14,880 nucleotides of DNA from an uncultured Gluconobacter sp. (GTDB lineage: Bacteria; Pseudomonadota; Alphaproteobacteria; Acetobacterales; Acetobacteraceae): assembly GCA_937880175.1 (NCBI GenBank), contig CALFLO010000132.1:1-14880 (forward strand), written 5' to 3'. Under the pieces are notes generated by a model. It did no database searches. It was given only the letters and a program-made list of their open reading frames with translations, and had not been told where the DNA came from. Shown piece after piece: positions 1 to 7,312 of the stretch (within the stretch, counting starts at the first letter, position 1; every line of letters begins with the position of its first letter). The position numbers and the translations under genes are program-made.

Positions 1-97
1 CGTACACAACGCTCCTCGCTCAGCCACAACGACTCCCACTCAAATAAGGAAGGGTCGGTGGGTGATATGGATCAAAAACTGAACCTCCTGACGAAAA

Positions 98-118
98 TGT
101 CAACAGAGTCTGTTTTCA
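98..118. promoter_or_regulatory. Candidate MarR operator (palindrome)
   Basis: A perfect 6+6 inverted repeat, AACAGA-g-TCTGTT, lies at 102-114. With TG at 98-99 and CA at 117-118 it extends to 8+8 matched bases over 21 bp. It covers the region where the -35 element of the downstream MarR gene should be. MarR proteins are dimers that commonly bind such palindromes in their own promoters. The left half recurs as ATGTCAACAGA at 97-107 and again at 148-158 over the MarR start codon, which gives a possible second half-site. That this is the autoregulatory operator is inference. Confidence 0.5.
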
Positions 119-147
119 ATTCTGATGCTGTCATATAATCTATTGCT
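111..147 (+). promoter_or_regulatory. Promoter of the MarR-FUSC operon, possibly leaderless
   Basis: A perfect TATAAT is at 134-139. The -35 is poor: TTTTCA at 113-118 with a short 15-bp spacer, or TGTTTT at 111-116 with 17 bp. Transcription usually starts 6-9 bases after the -10 box, that is at about 145-148, while the MarR ATG is at 148. The mRNA would then have little or no leader, which fits the absence of any purine-rich ribosome binding site before the ATG. Upstream, positions 1-110 hold no gene that I can support, apart from a doubtful 23-codon ORF (see findings). Confidence 0.6.
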
Positions 148-657
148 ATGTCAACAGATGAGGTGTCACCGGAAATGGCTGTCCAATACGATCCGTCCAT
201 CCTTCGCGGCAGCAGTTTTCATGACATGGGACTGACTTTTCATGTTCTGCGGCTGTCGAGCCTGTGGCGGGCGCAACTGGATCGTCTTCTGCGGCCCGAA
301 GGCATGACGCTCGCGACCATGCGGCCCATGGCCTACCTGATGGTGATGGGAAACGGGATGAAGCAGAGCGATCTGGCCTCCGTCATGGGGGTGGACAGCT
401 CGGCGCTCGTGCGGGTTCTGGATCATCTGGGGGGCGAGGGGCTGATTTCGCGGAAGCCCGATCCGCAGGACCGTCGCTCCAACCTGCTTATCCTTACTGA
501 AGCCGGGTGTGAGCGCTGCCGTCAGTTCCACCGCATAGCGGCTGAACTGGAAGCCCGTCTGACCGAGGGGCTTCCTTCCGATGCGGCTGAGATCCTTCGT
601 AGCCAGCTTGGCATGATGGAGGGGAAATTTTCCCTCTCCGGTTTTTCTTCACCCTGA
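148..657 (+). CDS. MarR-family transcriptional regulator
   Basis: A 169-residue winged helix-turn-helix protein of typical MarR length. The recognition region is about residues 71-100 (MKQSDLASVMGVDSSALVRV and the following helix). The wing is about 101-120, with the family hallmark DPQDRRSN just before a strand ending LTEAG. Residues 28-50 and 121-165 look like the dimerisation helices. The first ATG is chosen because it sits directly behind a perfect -10 box; an in-frame ATG at 175 is the alternative. It ends 15 bp before a FUSC exporter on the same strand, so the pair is almost certainly co-transcribed. MarR proteins next to efflux pumps usually repress them until an aromatic ligand binds. 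The ligand cannot be read from the sequence. The palindrome at 98-118 suggests autoregulation. Confidence 0.93.
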   Translation: MSTDEVSPEMAVQYDPSILRGSSFHDMGLTFHVLRLSSLWRAQLDRLLRPEGMTLATMRPMAYLMVMGNGMKQSDLASVMGVDSSALVRVLDHLGGEGLISRKPDPQDRRSNLLILTEAGCERCRQFHRIAAELEARLTEGLPSDAAEILRSQLGMMEGKFSLSGFSSP

Positions 658-672
658 TTTTCCGGGCCTTTC

Positions 673-2844
673 ATGCGCAATCCTTTTCGCCGGATTTTTT
701 CTTTTGACCGCAACACCGTGCGGTGGCGGAACTTTGTCTCTACGGCGGCTTTCACGGCCAGAGTGTTCCTGTCCATCGGCATTGCGCTCTTTCTTGCGTT
801 CATGATCCAGCTTGAATCGCCGATGAGTACGGTGACGACCGTCCTGATCGTCGCGAACCCGACCGTGGGCGCGCTTGTGTCCAAAAGTGTGTGGCGGATG
901 ACCGGAACGGTGATCGGGGCTGCCTTGAGCACGGCGGTGATGGCGATGTTCGTGCAGTCCGCCGTTCTGTATTTCATGGCGCTGTCGGCCTTTGTGGGAC
1001 TCGCCTGCATGACGGCGACATGCCTGCGCTATTTCCGGGCCTATGCTGCCGTTCTGACGGGCTACACGATCATTATCGTGGCCGTTCCAGCCTTTGCCCA
1101 TCCCGAGAATATCTTCCTGTCCGCCATGATGCGTGTGTCTGACGTGGCGCTCGGGATCGTGGTGACGGCGGCAGTGTTCATGGTGACGTCGCCGCGGCGG
1201 CGTCAGGGTACGATGGACGCGCTGTCTGAAGCGTTCCGGGAGACGATCCGTCATGCCCTGGTGTTTCATGAGGGGCTGATGAACCGCACCGGGGCGCCGG
1301 AGTCCCCGGGCACAGAACCTCTCGCGGCGGAGGGCGCTTTCCGAACCCTGCCGCAGACTCTTTATGACGGGCGTCAGCGTCTTTTGGGTCAGCTTGCGCG
1401 TCTGGGGCCTTCGCTGGAATACGCTGCAACGGACAATCCCGACATTCATGCCGGGGTGCGAGGATACCGGCTTGCCGTCAGCCGCATGACGGGGCTTGTG
1501 GCATCCTATCATCCGTACTGGCGCAATCTGGGCGTGACGAACCCGCTTTCGGCGCCTGTTCATCGTGAAATCCGCGATACGCTGACCGAGGTGCTCTCCC
1601 TGACGGAAACCGTGGAATGGCTCGAGCGTCCGGAGCCCGTGCTGGCCTGTCTGGAAGAATCGCTTGGGCGTCTGGAAATACTGGAGCGGGGTTCGACATC
1701 GCCGGCGCTTCAGGCGTCGGTCGATAATGTGCGAGATATTCTCCTTCAGCTCAGGGAAACCGTGTGGGACCTGTCCAGTCCGCGCGGGCCGCATGTCCGG
1801 GTTCGGGTGCTGCCTTATCTGGAATGGATGTCGGCGATCTATAACGGCCTGCGCGGGATGCTGATCGCCTTTCTGGCCTGCATGATCTGGTACATCACCT
1901 ATTTTCCGACCGGGCCGATGATGATCATGTATGTGGTGGCGGCGTCGAGCCTGCTGTCCACAGCACCTTCGGCGGCAAGGGCCAGTCTGCCGATGGCGAT
2001 CGGGACGGCGCTGTCGGTTCCGGCCTGCTGGCTGTGCCACATTGCGGCACTCCCGCGTGTGGACGGTTATCCGATGCTCTGGCTGTCGATCTGCGCCTGC
2101 ATGTTGCCGGGGGTATGGCTCCAGTTCCATCCGCGTTACGGGGTGGGAGCCTTTGGCTACACGGTCTTTCTGGCCATGCAGTTGATGGTCACGAATACCA
2201 TGGTGATCGATGACATCACGCTCATCAATACCTGGTTGGCGATCCTGATGGGCTGCGCGCTGCTGGTGCTGGTGTTCCGGGTGATCATGCCGGCCGATCA
2301 GCGGCTTTATGCCTCGCGGCTCGTCATTTCCCTTGGTCGCAGTCTTCAGAGCCTCTCGGCCCGGCCGGCAGCGCGGGTGCCTTCCTGGATGGTGTGGGAA
2401 GGGGCGCAGATCCAGAAAGTCTCCATCCTGCTGATGCGTCTGTCTCTGGTGGCGTCTCCGATCGACCGGCAGGGTTATGTGGATGGTGCTTTTGCCGCTC
2501 TCTCCCTCGGGCGTCTGCTGATCCGCCTGCGGCAGGCTGTGGAACCGGCGGGGCTGACTGCTCGCGAACGGGAGGCTCTGGATGTGGCGCTTGCGTCATT
2601 CCGGACCTTGCGGCGGGATCCTGTTGGGACGGCGGCGTCTCTCATGGCCGCCGCGCGGCTGATCGGTGCGGACGAGACTTCCGGCGCAGAAGAGCTATAC
2701 CGTGTCCGTCTGGTGTCGTGTCTGGAGCAGTGTGCTCATATCATCGACAGTATTCCGGGATTTTTCCACGCGAATGGCCCGCTAAATCGCTGGTATGACG
2801 AACGGGGACCCGCGACGCTGGTTTCGGTCAATCCGGCGCGGTGA
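673..2844 (+). CDS. FUSC-family inner-membrane exporter (aromatic acid / fusaric acid resistance type)
   Basis: A 723-residue membrane protein with the duplicated layout of the FUSC/AaeB family. A first hydrophobic bundle spans about residues 30-172 (for example VFLSIGIALFLAFMI and YTIIIVAVP). A soluble helical middle runs from about 175 to 385. A second bundle spans about 393-540 (for example GMLIAFLACMIWYI, MMIMYVVAASSLL and WLAILMGCALLVLVFRVI), followed by a cytoplasmic tail of about 180 residues. Family members export aromatic carboxylic acids or similar toxic compounds, usually with a periplasmic adaptor. No adaptor (HlyD/AaeA type) or DUF1656 gene is in the window. The ATG is 15 bp after the MarR stop, with no good ribosome binding site, so translation may depend on coupling. 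The last codon is 3 bp from the stop of the convergent GntR gene. Family assignment is firm; the substrate is unknown. Confidence 0.9.
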   Translation: MRNPFRRIFSFDRNTVRWRNFVSTAAFTARVFLSIGIALFLAFMIQLESPMSTVTTVLIVANPTVGALVSKSVWRMTGTVIGAALSTAVMAMFVQSAVLYFMALSAFVGLACMTATCLRYFRAYAAVLTGYTIIIVAVPAFAHPENIFLSAMMRVSDVALGIVVTAAVFMVTSPRRRQGTMDALSEAFRETIRHALVFHEGLMNRTGAPESPGTEPLAAEGAFRTLPQTLYDGRQRLLGQLARLGPSLEYAATDNPDIHAGVRGYRLAVSRMTGLVASYHPYWRNLGVTNPLSAPVHREIRDTLTEVLSLTETVEWLERPEPVLACLEESLGRLEILERGSTSPALQASVDNVRDILLQLRETVWDLSSPRGPHVRVRVLPYLEWMSAIYNGLRGMLIAFLACMIWYITYFPTGPMMIMYVVAASSLLSTAPSAARASLPMAIGTALSVPACWLCHIAALPRVDGYPMLWLSICACMLPGVWLQFHPRYGVGAFGYTVFLAMQLMVTNTMVIDDITLINTWLAILMGCALLVLVFRVIMPADQRLYASRLVISLGRSLQSLSARPAARVPSWMVWEGAQIQKVSILLMRLSLVASPIDRQGYVDGAFAALSLGRLLIRLRQAVEPAGLTAREREALDVALASFRTLRRDPVGTAASLMAAARLIGADETSGAEELYRVRLVSCLEQCAHIIDSIPGFFHANGPLNRWYDERGPATLVSVNPAR

Positions 2845-2847
2845 GTG

Positions 2848-3540
2848 TCAGGAGGCCGCCCGGTCGCGGATGACGTCCAGCGACAGAGAGGCGGCTTCGA
2901 GAATATGCTGTTTCGTCAGGCGTCCGAGTTCCTCGCCGTCGCGGGCGCGGCAGGCCTGAAGGATCTGGAAATGTTCGGCGTCCGTTGCGGCCTTTCGGCC
3001 CGGCAGTTCCAGATGGGCGCGGATATAGCGGTCGAGGCGCGAATGCAGGTCGTGGATCATGCCGTACAGTCTCGGGCGTCGTGACGCGGCATAGATGGCG
3101 CCGTGAAACTCCCAGTTCAGACGGCCGGACTGCTCCATGCCGTGAGCGCCGCCCGTGCCGTTAACAAAAGCTTCATAGGCGTCCTCGATCCGGGCCAGAT
3201 CGACACGGGTGAGGGACGTCATGGCCAGTCCCGCCGCCATGCTTTCCAGCGAGGCGCGGATGTCTGAATATTCCAGAATATCAGCCTCGCTCAGCCCCGT
3301 TACCACTGCGCCACGATGGGGCAGGAAGGCGATCAGGCCTTCCGCTTCAAGCTGCTTGAGGGCTTCGCGGACTGGGATGGGGGAGACGCCGAAATTACGG
3401 GCAAGTTCCGACTGTCGCAGCGGCTGGCCATCGGTCAGGATGCCGTCCGTGATGGCGCTGCGCAAAGCTTCTGCGATTTCGAGCGATGCCGAGCCGCTTT
3501 TCGTATCAACGGGCATGAAAATCGGCTCGGCATCGCTCAT
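2848..3540 (-). CDS. GntR-family regulator, FadR subfamily with FCD domain
   Basis: A 230-residue regulator. The N-terminal winged helix-turn-helix is about residues 18-82, with the GntR signature LRQSELARNFGVSPIPVREA at 41-60 followed by the LEAEGLI recognition-helix end. The C-terminal FCD ligand domain is about 88-215. Likely metal/ligand-coordinating residues are N142 and H146 (NWEFH), H190 (EHFQIL) and H212 (KQHILEA), the usual D/N-H-H-H set of metal-binding FCD proteins. Such proteins sense small carboxylates or amino-acid-related ligands. It lies 74 bp after putA on the same strand, so it may be read through from putA and is a natural candidate regulator of the putA/importer cluster. 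The start is uncertain: the first ATG has only a weak upstream GGA, and a second in-frame ATG (codon 9, at 3516) lies in the loop of a strong hairpin at 3481-3538. Confidence 0.92.
   Translation of the reverse strand: MSDAEPIFMPVDTKSGSASLEIAEALRSAITDGILTDGQPLRQSELARNFGVSPIPVREALKQLEAEGLIAFLPHRGAVVTGLSEADILEYSDIRASLESMAAGLAMTSLTRVDLARIEDAYEAFVNGTGGAHGMEQSGRLNWEFHGAIYAASRRPRLYGMIHDLHSRLDRYIRAHLELPGRKAATDAEHFQILQACRARDGEELGRLTKQHILEAASLSLDVIRDRAAS
3481..3538. repeat. Near-perfect 58-bp hairpin at the 5' end of the GntR gene
   Basis: The arm GAGCGATGCCGAGCCG (3481-3496) is the exact reverse complement of 3523-3538. After one mismatched pair (3497/3522) the stem continues with TTTTC (3498-3502) against GAAAA (3517-3521). 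This gives 21 of 22 paired positions around a 14-base loop. It lies inside the coding region and touches the first ATG (3538-3540); codon 9, an ATG at 3514-3516, falls in the loop. In the mRNA it would form a very stable stem over the translation start. No T-tract follows on either strand, so it does not look like an ordinary intrinsic terminator. No second copy of the arm sequence was noticed in the window. Confidence 0.9.
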
Positions 3541-3577
3541 CGGGTTGGTCGTCCGTCAGTTAGGGGCGATCCTCTTA

Positions 3578-3602
3578 GCATGATCGTAACGAACGAGCAT
3601 GC
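3578..3602. promoter_or_regulatory. Inverted repeat between putA and the GntR gene
   Basis: Arms GCATGATCGT (3578-3587) and ACGAGCATGC (3593-3602) pair at 9 of 10 positions around the 5-base spacer AACGA. It starts 12 bp after the putA stop and lies 38-62 bp before the GntR ATG. It could be an operator for the GntR protein, a transcript-stabilising or weak termination hairpin for putA, or both. On the minus strand no run of T follows, which argues against a standard intrinsic terminator. The rest of the 74-bp gap (3541-3614) shows no other clear signal and no convincing -10/-35 pair. Confidence 0.45.
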
Positions 3603-3614
3603 CGGGGATCGTCA

Positions 3615-6600
3615 TTATCCGATCGTCATCAGGCTGGCATTGCCGCCCGCGGCCGTAGTGTTCGTACTGACGACCTTTTCCTGAAGCACCCACTCAGGCC
3701 GGATCGGGCTTTTTGCATCCAGCATATGGAGCTGAACAATCATGCCCGAACGCGACAGGGCCGTGCGGGCCTGTTCTGCCATCTGCTTTTCTTCCGGAGA
3801 CGCAAGGATCGTGCGGCATCCCGCAGCACGTCCGCCCTGTGTCCGGCGGATATGCAGGGCAAGCGCATGGGGAAGCTCGGACACCCAGTCCGAGGCCACA
3901 TTCGGCCCCTGAACGAAGGCCGTGTTCCCGCCGCTCAAAGCAAGGCCCACGGCGCGGAGCATGATCTCCCGGTCGCTGGCCACGCACAGGACGGCCCCAC
4001 GCGGCAGAAGCTGATACAGATTGGTTTCGCCGACAGGGCCGGGGAGTTCGCGGGTGGCGCCGCACATGCCGTGCTGCATGCTCTCTGCGATCTTCTGGTA
4101 GAGCGGGAAGCTGGTCTGCATCAGCCAGGACAGGAACTGGCGTGCGGGTTCCGGAAGTTCCTTGCTCTCCCAGTCCGTATGCGCGGGGGCCGTGCTCATC
4201 AGGCGACGCAGGATCAGCGGGCCACCGGCTTTCGGGCCTGTACCGGAGAGCTTTTCACCACCAAAAGGCTGGCTGCCTACGACTGCGCCGACCATGTTGC
4301 GGTTGACGTAGAGGTTTCCCGCCTCGATGCGCGACGTGACATGGGCCATGCGGCTTTCGATCCTTGTGTGCAGACCGAAGGTGAGGCCATAGCCGGACTG
4401 GTTGATGGCGTTGATCAGGGCCTCAAAATTACTGGAGGCGAAACGCAGGACATGCAGGACCGGTCCGAAGACTTCGCCTTTCAGATCGGCCAGACTGTCG
4501 ATCTCGATGATCGTCGGGGCGATAAATGTGCCGTTCGATGCGCTCTCCGGCAGGGGAAGGGACCAGACGGCACGCTGCTGCGCGCGGGATGCGTCGATAT
4601 AGGTCTGGATACCGGACTGGGCTTCGGCGGAAATGACGGGGCCGACATCGGTGTGCAGTTCGGCAGGGTTGCCGATGCGCAGTTCCTGCACCGCACCGCG
4701 AAGCATGGTCAGGACGCGATTGGCGCAGTCTTCCTGCACGCACAGGACGCGAAGGGCCGAGCAGCGCTGGCCCGCGCTGTCGAATGCCGAGACCAGAACA
4801 TCCGCGACCACCTGTTCGGTCAGGGCGGAGCTATCCACGATCATGGCGTTCTGGCCACCGGTTTCGGCGACGAACGGAACGGGCTGACCGTCCGCTCCCG
4901 TGCGTCCGGCCAGCGTGCTGGCGATCAGACCCGCGACGGCAGTGGAGCCGGTGAACATCACGCCCGCGATCCGGCTGTCGGCCACGAGTGCGGCACCGGT
5001 CTCGCCCGCGCCGGGAACGAGACGCAGCGCGTTTTCTGGAACGCCAGCCTCGCGCAGAAGGGCAACGGCGCGCAGGGCGATGAACGGTGTTTCCTCAGCG
5101 GGCTTTGCAACGACCGTGTTGCCAGCCGCGAGTGCGACTGCGACCTGTCCGAGGAAAATCGCGAGAGGAAAGTTCCACGGGCTGATGCAGGCCACAACGC
5201 CGAGTGGCGTGCTGCTTCCTGCCTGTGCGGTTTCCTGTGCCTGAACCGCGTAGTATCGCAGGAAATCGACGGCCTCACGGACTTCGGACAGCGCATTGGC
5301 ATAGGACTTGCCGGCTTCGCGAACCAGAAGTGCCATGAGCTCTTTCTGGTTCTCTTCCAGCAGGTCCGCCGCACGATCGAGTTTTGCGCTGCGCTCATCG
5401 GCCGGGAGAGCTGCCCATGTGGGGGCTTCCGTCGCAGCGGCATCAATGGCCTTGTGAACGTCCTCCTCCGTTCCGAAGCGGACGCTGCCAATCAGCTCCG
5501 AATGATTGGACGGATTACGGATTGCCTGCATCGCACCCGAGCACGACGTATCCTCCAGCGCCTGTTCCGCAGACGCATGGACGGCTTCCGCCAGATCGGT
5601 GACGGTGTGCTCGTCGGTCAGGTCCAGTCCGCGTGAATTCGGACGCTCAGGGGCGAACAGGTCCTTGGGCAGCGCAATGGCGGTATGGGAAGCGCCCGGC
5701 GGCTGAACGGCTTTTGCCAGTGCGACCGGATCAGCGATCAGTGTCTCGATGGGCAGGCTTTCGTCGCCGATCTGGTTGACGAAAGATGAGTTCGCGCCGT
5801 TTTCCAGCAGGCGACGCACCAGATAGGCCAGCAGCGTTTCATGCGAGCCGACCGGGGCATAAACCCGGCAGGGGCGGTTGAGCTTCTGTGGGCCGACGAC
5901 TTCATTGTAGAGCGTCTCGCCCATGCCGTGCAGGCACTGGAACTCGTAATCGCCAATCTGGAAATTCAGACCCGCAAGCGTGTAGATCGTCGCCAGCGTG
6001 CGGGCGTTGTGCGTGGCAAACTGCGGGAAAACCACGTCGCGGGCAGCGAGAAGCTTTTTTGCGCAGGCGATATAGCTGACATCGGTGTAGCATTTGCGTG
6101 TGTAGACCGGGAAATCCGTCTGGCCTTCCACTTGGGCTTTCTTGATTTCGCTGTCCCAGTACGCGCCCTTCACCAGACGGATCATGAGGCGATGTCCGCT
6201 GCGGCGGCCGAGGTCGATCAGATAGTCGAGAACCTTGGGCGCCCGGCGTCCGTAAGCCTGTACGACGATCCCGATGCCGTTCCAGCCGTCCAGTTCCGGG
6301 CAGTGGCACAGGTCTTCGATCAGGTCGAGCGAGAGGTCCAGACGCTCGCTTTCTTCGGCGTCGATATTGATGCCGATGTCATAGCGGCGGGCCTGAATGA
6401 CGAGGTCCTTGAGCGTCTGGCCGAGTTCCTTCAGGACGCGCTCGCGCTGGGCAAAGGCATAGCGCGGGTGCAGGGCCGAGAGCTTGATGGAAATCCCGGC
6501 CTTCTCATAGACATTCGCGCCACGTGCGGTCTGGCCGATCACGTCGATCGCACGCTCATAGTCGCGGCGATAGCGCAGGGCGTCGGCGTCCGTCATCGCG

Positions 6601-7241
6601 GCTTCGCCGAGCATGTCGTAGGAATATTTGAAGCCACGGTCCTCGGGGGCTGCGCTGACCTTGCGGGCGTCCTCGATCGTCTCGCCGATGACGAACTGCT
6701 CGCCCATCATGCGCATGGCGATGTCGAGTGCCCGGCGCACCAAGGGCTGTCCGCCACGTCCGACGAGGCGGAACAGCGAGGCGGCAAGACCCTCATCGGT
6801 GTCGTTGGTCAGCTTGCCCGTCAGCATCAGGCCCCATGAGGCCGCGTTGACGAAAACGGATTTCTTGCCGCCGACATGGGACAGCCAGTCTCCGGTGCCG
6901 ATCCGGTCGCGGATCAGGGCGTCGCGGGTTGCGGCATCGGGGATGCGCAGGAGGGCCTCGGCCAGGCACATCAGCGACACGCCCTCGGCGGAGGAAAGGG
7001 AGAATTCCTGTACGAGTGCCTCGACGCCGCCCGGACGACGCTGTGTGCGCAATGTACGGGTGAGCTGGCGGGCGACGTCAGACGTATTCTGCTGGTCCGT
7101 CTCGGTCAGCGTGGCCTGTTCGATCAGGGGGAGGATGCAGTCCGCCTCGGGCCTGCGCATGTCTGCGGCAATGGCCTGACGAAGAGGGGAGCGGACTGGA
7201 TAGGACGGCACAGCAGACGACATGGATTCAGCCTCGAACAT
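3615..7241 (-). CDS. putA: Bifunctional proline dehydrogenase / L-glutamate-gamma-semialdehyde dehydrogenase
   Basis: A 1208-residue PutA, which oxidises L-proline to glutamate using FAD and then NAD+. The proline dehydrogenase barrel is about residues 205-490: ISIKLSALHPRY (251-261), NIDAEESERLDL (292-303), RLVKGAYWDSEIK (355-367), FATHNARTL (408-416), FQCLHGMGE (434-442) and the YAPVGSHETLLAYLVRRLLE end. The aldehyde dehydrogenase module is about 570-1015: SPWNFP (N690), Glu in VAETGGQN (E793), catalytic Cys in SAGQRCSALR (C827) and EVFGPVL (923-929). A C-terminal domain follows, ending in the conserved PutA tail NTTAAGGNASLMTIG. No ribbon-helix-helix DNA-binding domain precedes residue 20, so unlike the E. 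coli protein this PutA should not repress its own gene. A start at codon 7 (ATG at 7221-7223) has a better ribosome binding site (GAGG, 7-base spacing). It lies 71 bp after the aminopeptidase gene and before the GntR/FCD regulator. Confidence 0.97.
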   Translation of the reverse strand: MFEAESMSSAVPSYPVRSPLRQAIAADMRRPEADCILPLIEQATLTETDQQNTSDVARQLTRTLRTQRRPGGVEALVQEFSLSSAEGVSLMCLAEALLRIPDAATRDALIRDRIGTGDWLSHVGGKKSVFVNAASWGLMLTGKLTNDTDEGLAASLFRLVGRGGQPLVRRALDIAMRMMGEQFVIGETIEDARKVSAAPEDRGFKYSYDMLGEAAMTDADALRYRRDYERAIDVIGQTARGANVYEKAGISIKLSALHPRYAFAQRERVLKELGQTLKDLVIQARRYDIGINIDAEESERLDLSLDLIEDLCHCPELDGWNGIGIVVQAYGRRAPKVLDYLIDLGRRSGHRLMIRLVKGAYWDSEIKKAQVEGQTDFPVYTRKCYTDVSYIACAKKLLAARDVVFPQFATHNARTLATIYTLAGLNFQIGDYEFQCLHGMGETLYNEVVGPQKLNRPCRVYAPVGSHETLLAYLVRRLLENGANSSFVNQIGDESLPIETLIADPVALAKAVQPPGASHTAIALPKDLFAPERPNSRGLDLTDEHTVTDLAEAVHASAEQALEDTSCSGAMQAIRNPSNHSELIGSVRFGTEEDVHKAIDAAATEAPTWAALPADERSAKLDRAADLLEENQKELMALLVREAGKSYANALSEVREAVDFLRYYAVQAQETAQAGSSTPLGVVACISPWNFPLAIFLGQVAVALAAGNTVVAKPAEETPFIALRAVALLREAGVPENALRLVPGAGETGAALVADSRIAGVMFTGSTAVAGLIASTLAGRTGADGQPVPFVAETGGQNAMIVDSSALTEQVVADVLVSAFDSAGQRCSALRVLCVQEDCANRVLTMLRGAVQELRIGNPAELHTDVGPVISAEAQSGIQTYIDASRAQQRAVWSLPLPESASNGTFIAPTIIEIDSLADLKGEVFGPVLHVLRFASSNFEALINAINQSGYGLTFGLHTRIESRMAHVTSRIEAGNLYVNRNMVGAVVGSQPFGGEKLSGTGPKAGGPLILRRLMSTAPAHTDWESKELPEPARQFLSWLMQTSFPLYQKIAESMQHGMCGATRELPGPVGETNLYQLLPRGAVLCVASDREIMLRAVGLALSGGNTAFVQGPNVASDWVSELPHALALHIRRTQGGRAAGCRTILASPEEKQMAEQARTALSRSGMIVQLHMLDAKSPIRPEWVLQEKVVSTNTTAAGGNASLMTIG

Positions 7242-7312
7242 GACACTCGGTCCGATTCCTATAATCGTATATGATCCTCAATAGAATATATGAAATGAGA
7301 GCCAGATCATTT
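7242..7312 (-). promoter_or_regulatory. AT-rich putA upstream region with a 12-bp dyad
   Basis: This 71-bp gap is clearly richer in A/T than its surroundings. On the minus strand it contains ATCATATACGAT (7264-7275), which is symmetric at 10 of 12 positions. A weak promoter can be drawn with TTCATA as -35, a 17-bp spacer and TATACG as -10, so the dyad would overlap the -10 box. The dyad also matches, at 9 of 12 positions, the ATTGTATACAAT type of site known for some FCD regulators. This makes it a candidate binding site for the GntR/FCD protein encoded at 2848-3540. Function is inferred. Confidence 0.45.

Noticed and set aside
649..2130. Long open frame on the minus strand opposite the FUSC gene
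   Set aside because: Its protein is rich in Arg, His, Pro and Gln with no family features, while the opposite strand encodes a clear membrane protein. It is a GC-driven shadow frame.
3498..3540. GntR hairpin read as an intrinsic terminator
   Set aside because: It lies inside a coding region and no T-run follows the stem on either strand.
3726..5636. Long open frame on the plus strand opposite putA
   Set aside because: It is antisense to conserved PutA domains, has low-complexity composition and no plausible start signal; it is a shadow.
5841..6839. Second long plus-strand frame opposite putA
   Set aside because: It lies antisense to the proline dehydrogenase domain. Its partly protein-like composition comes from codon bias on the other strand.
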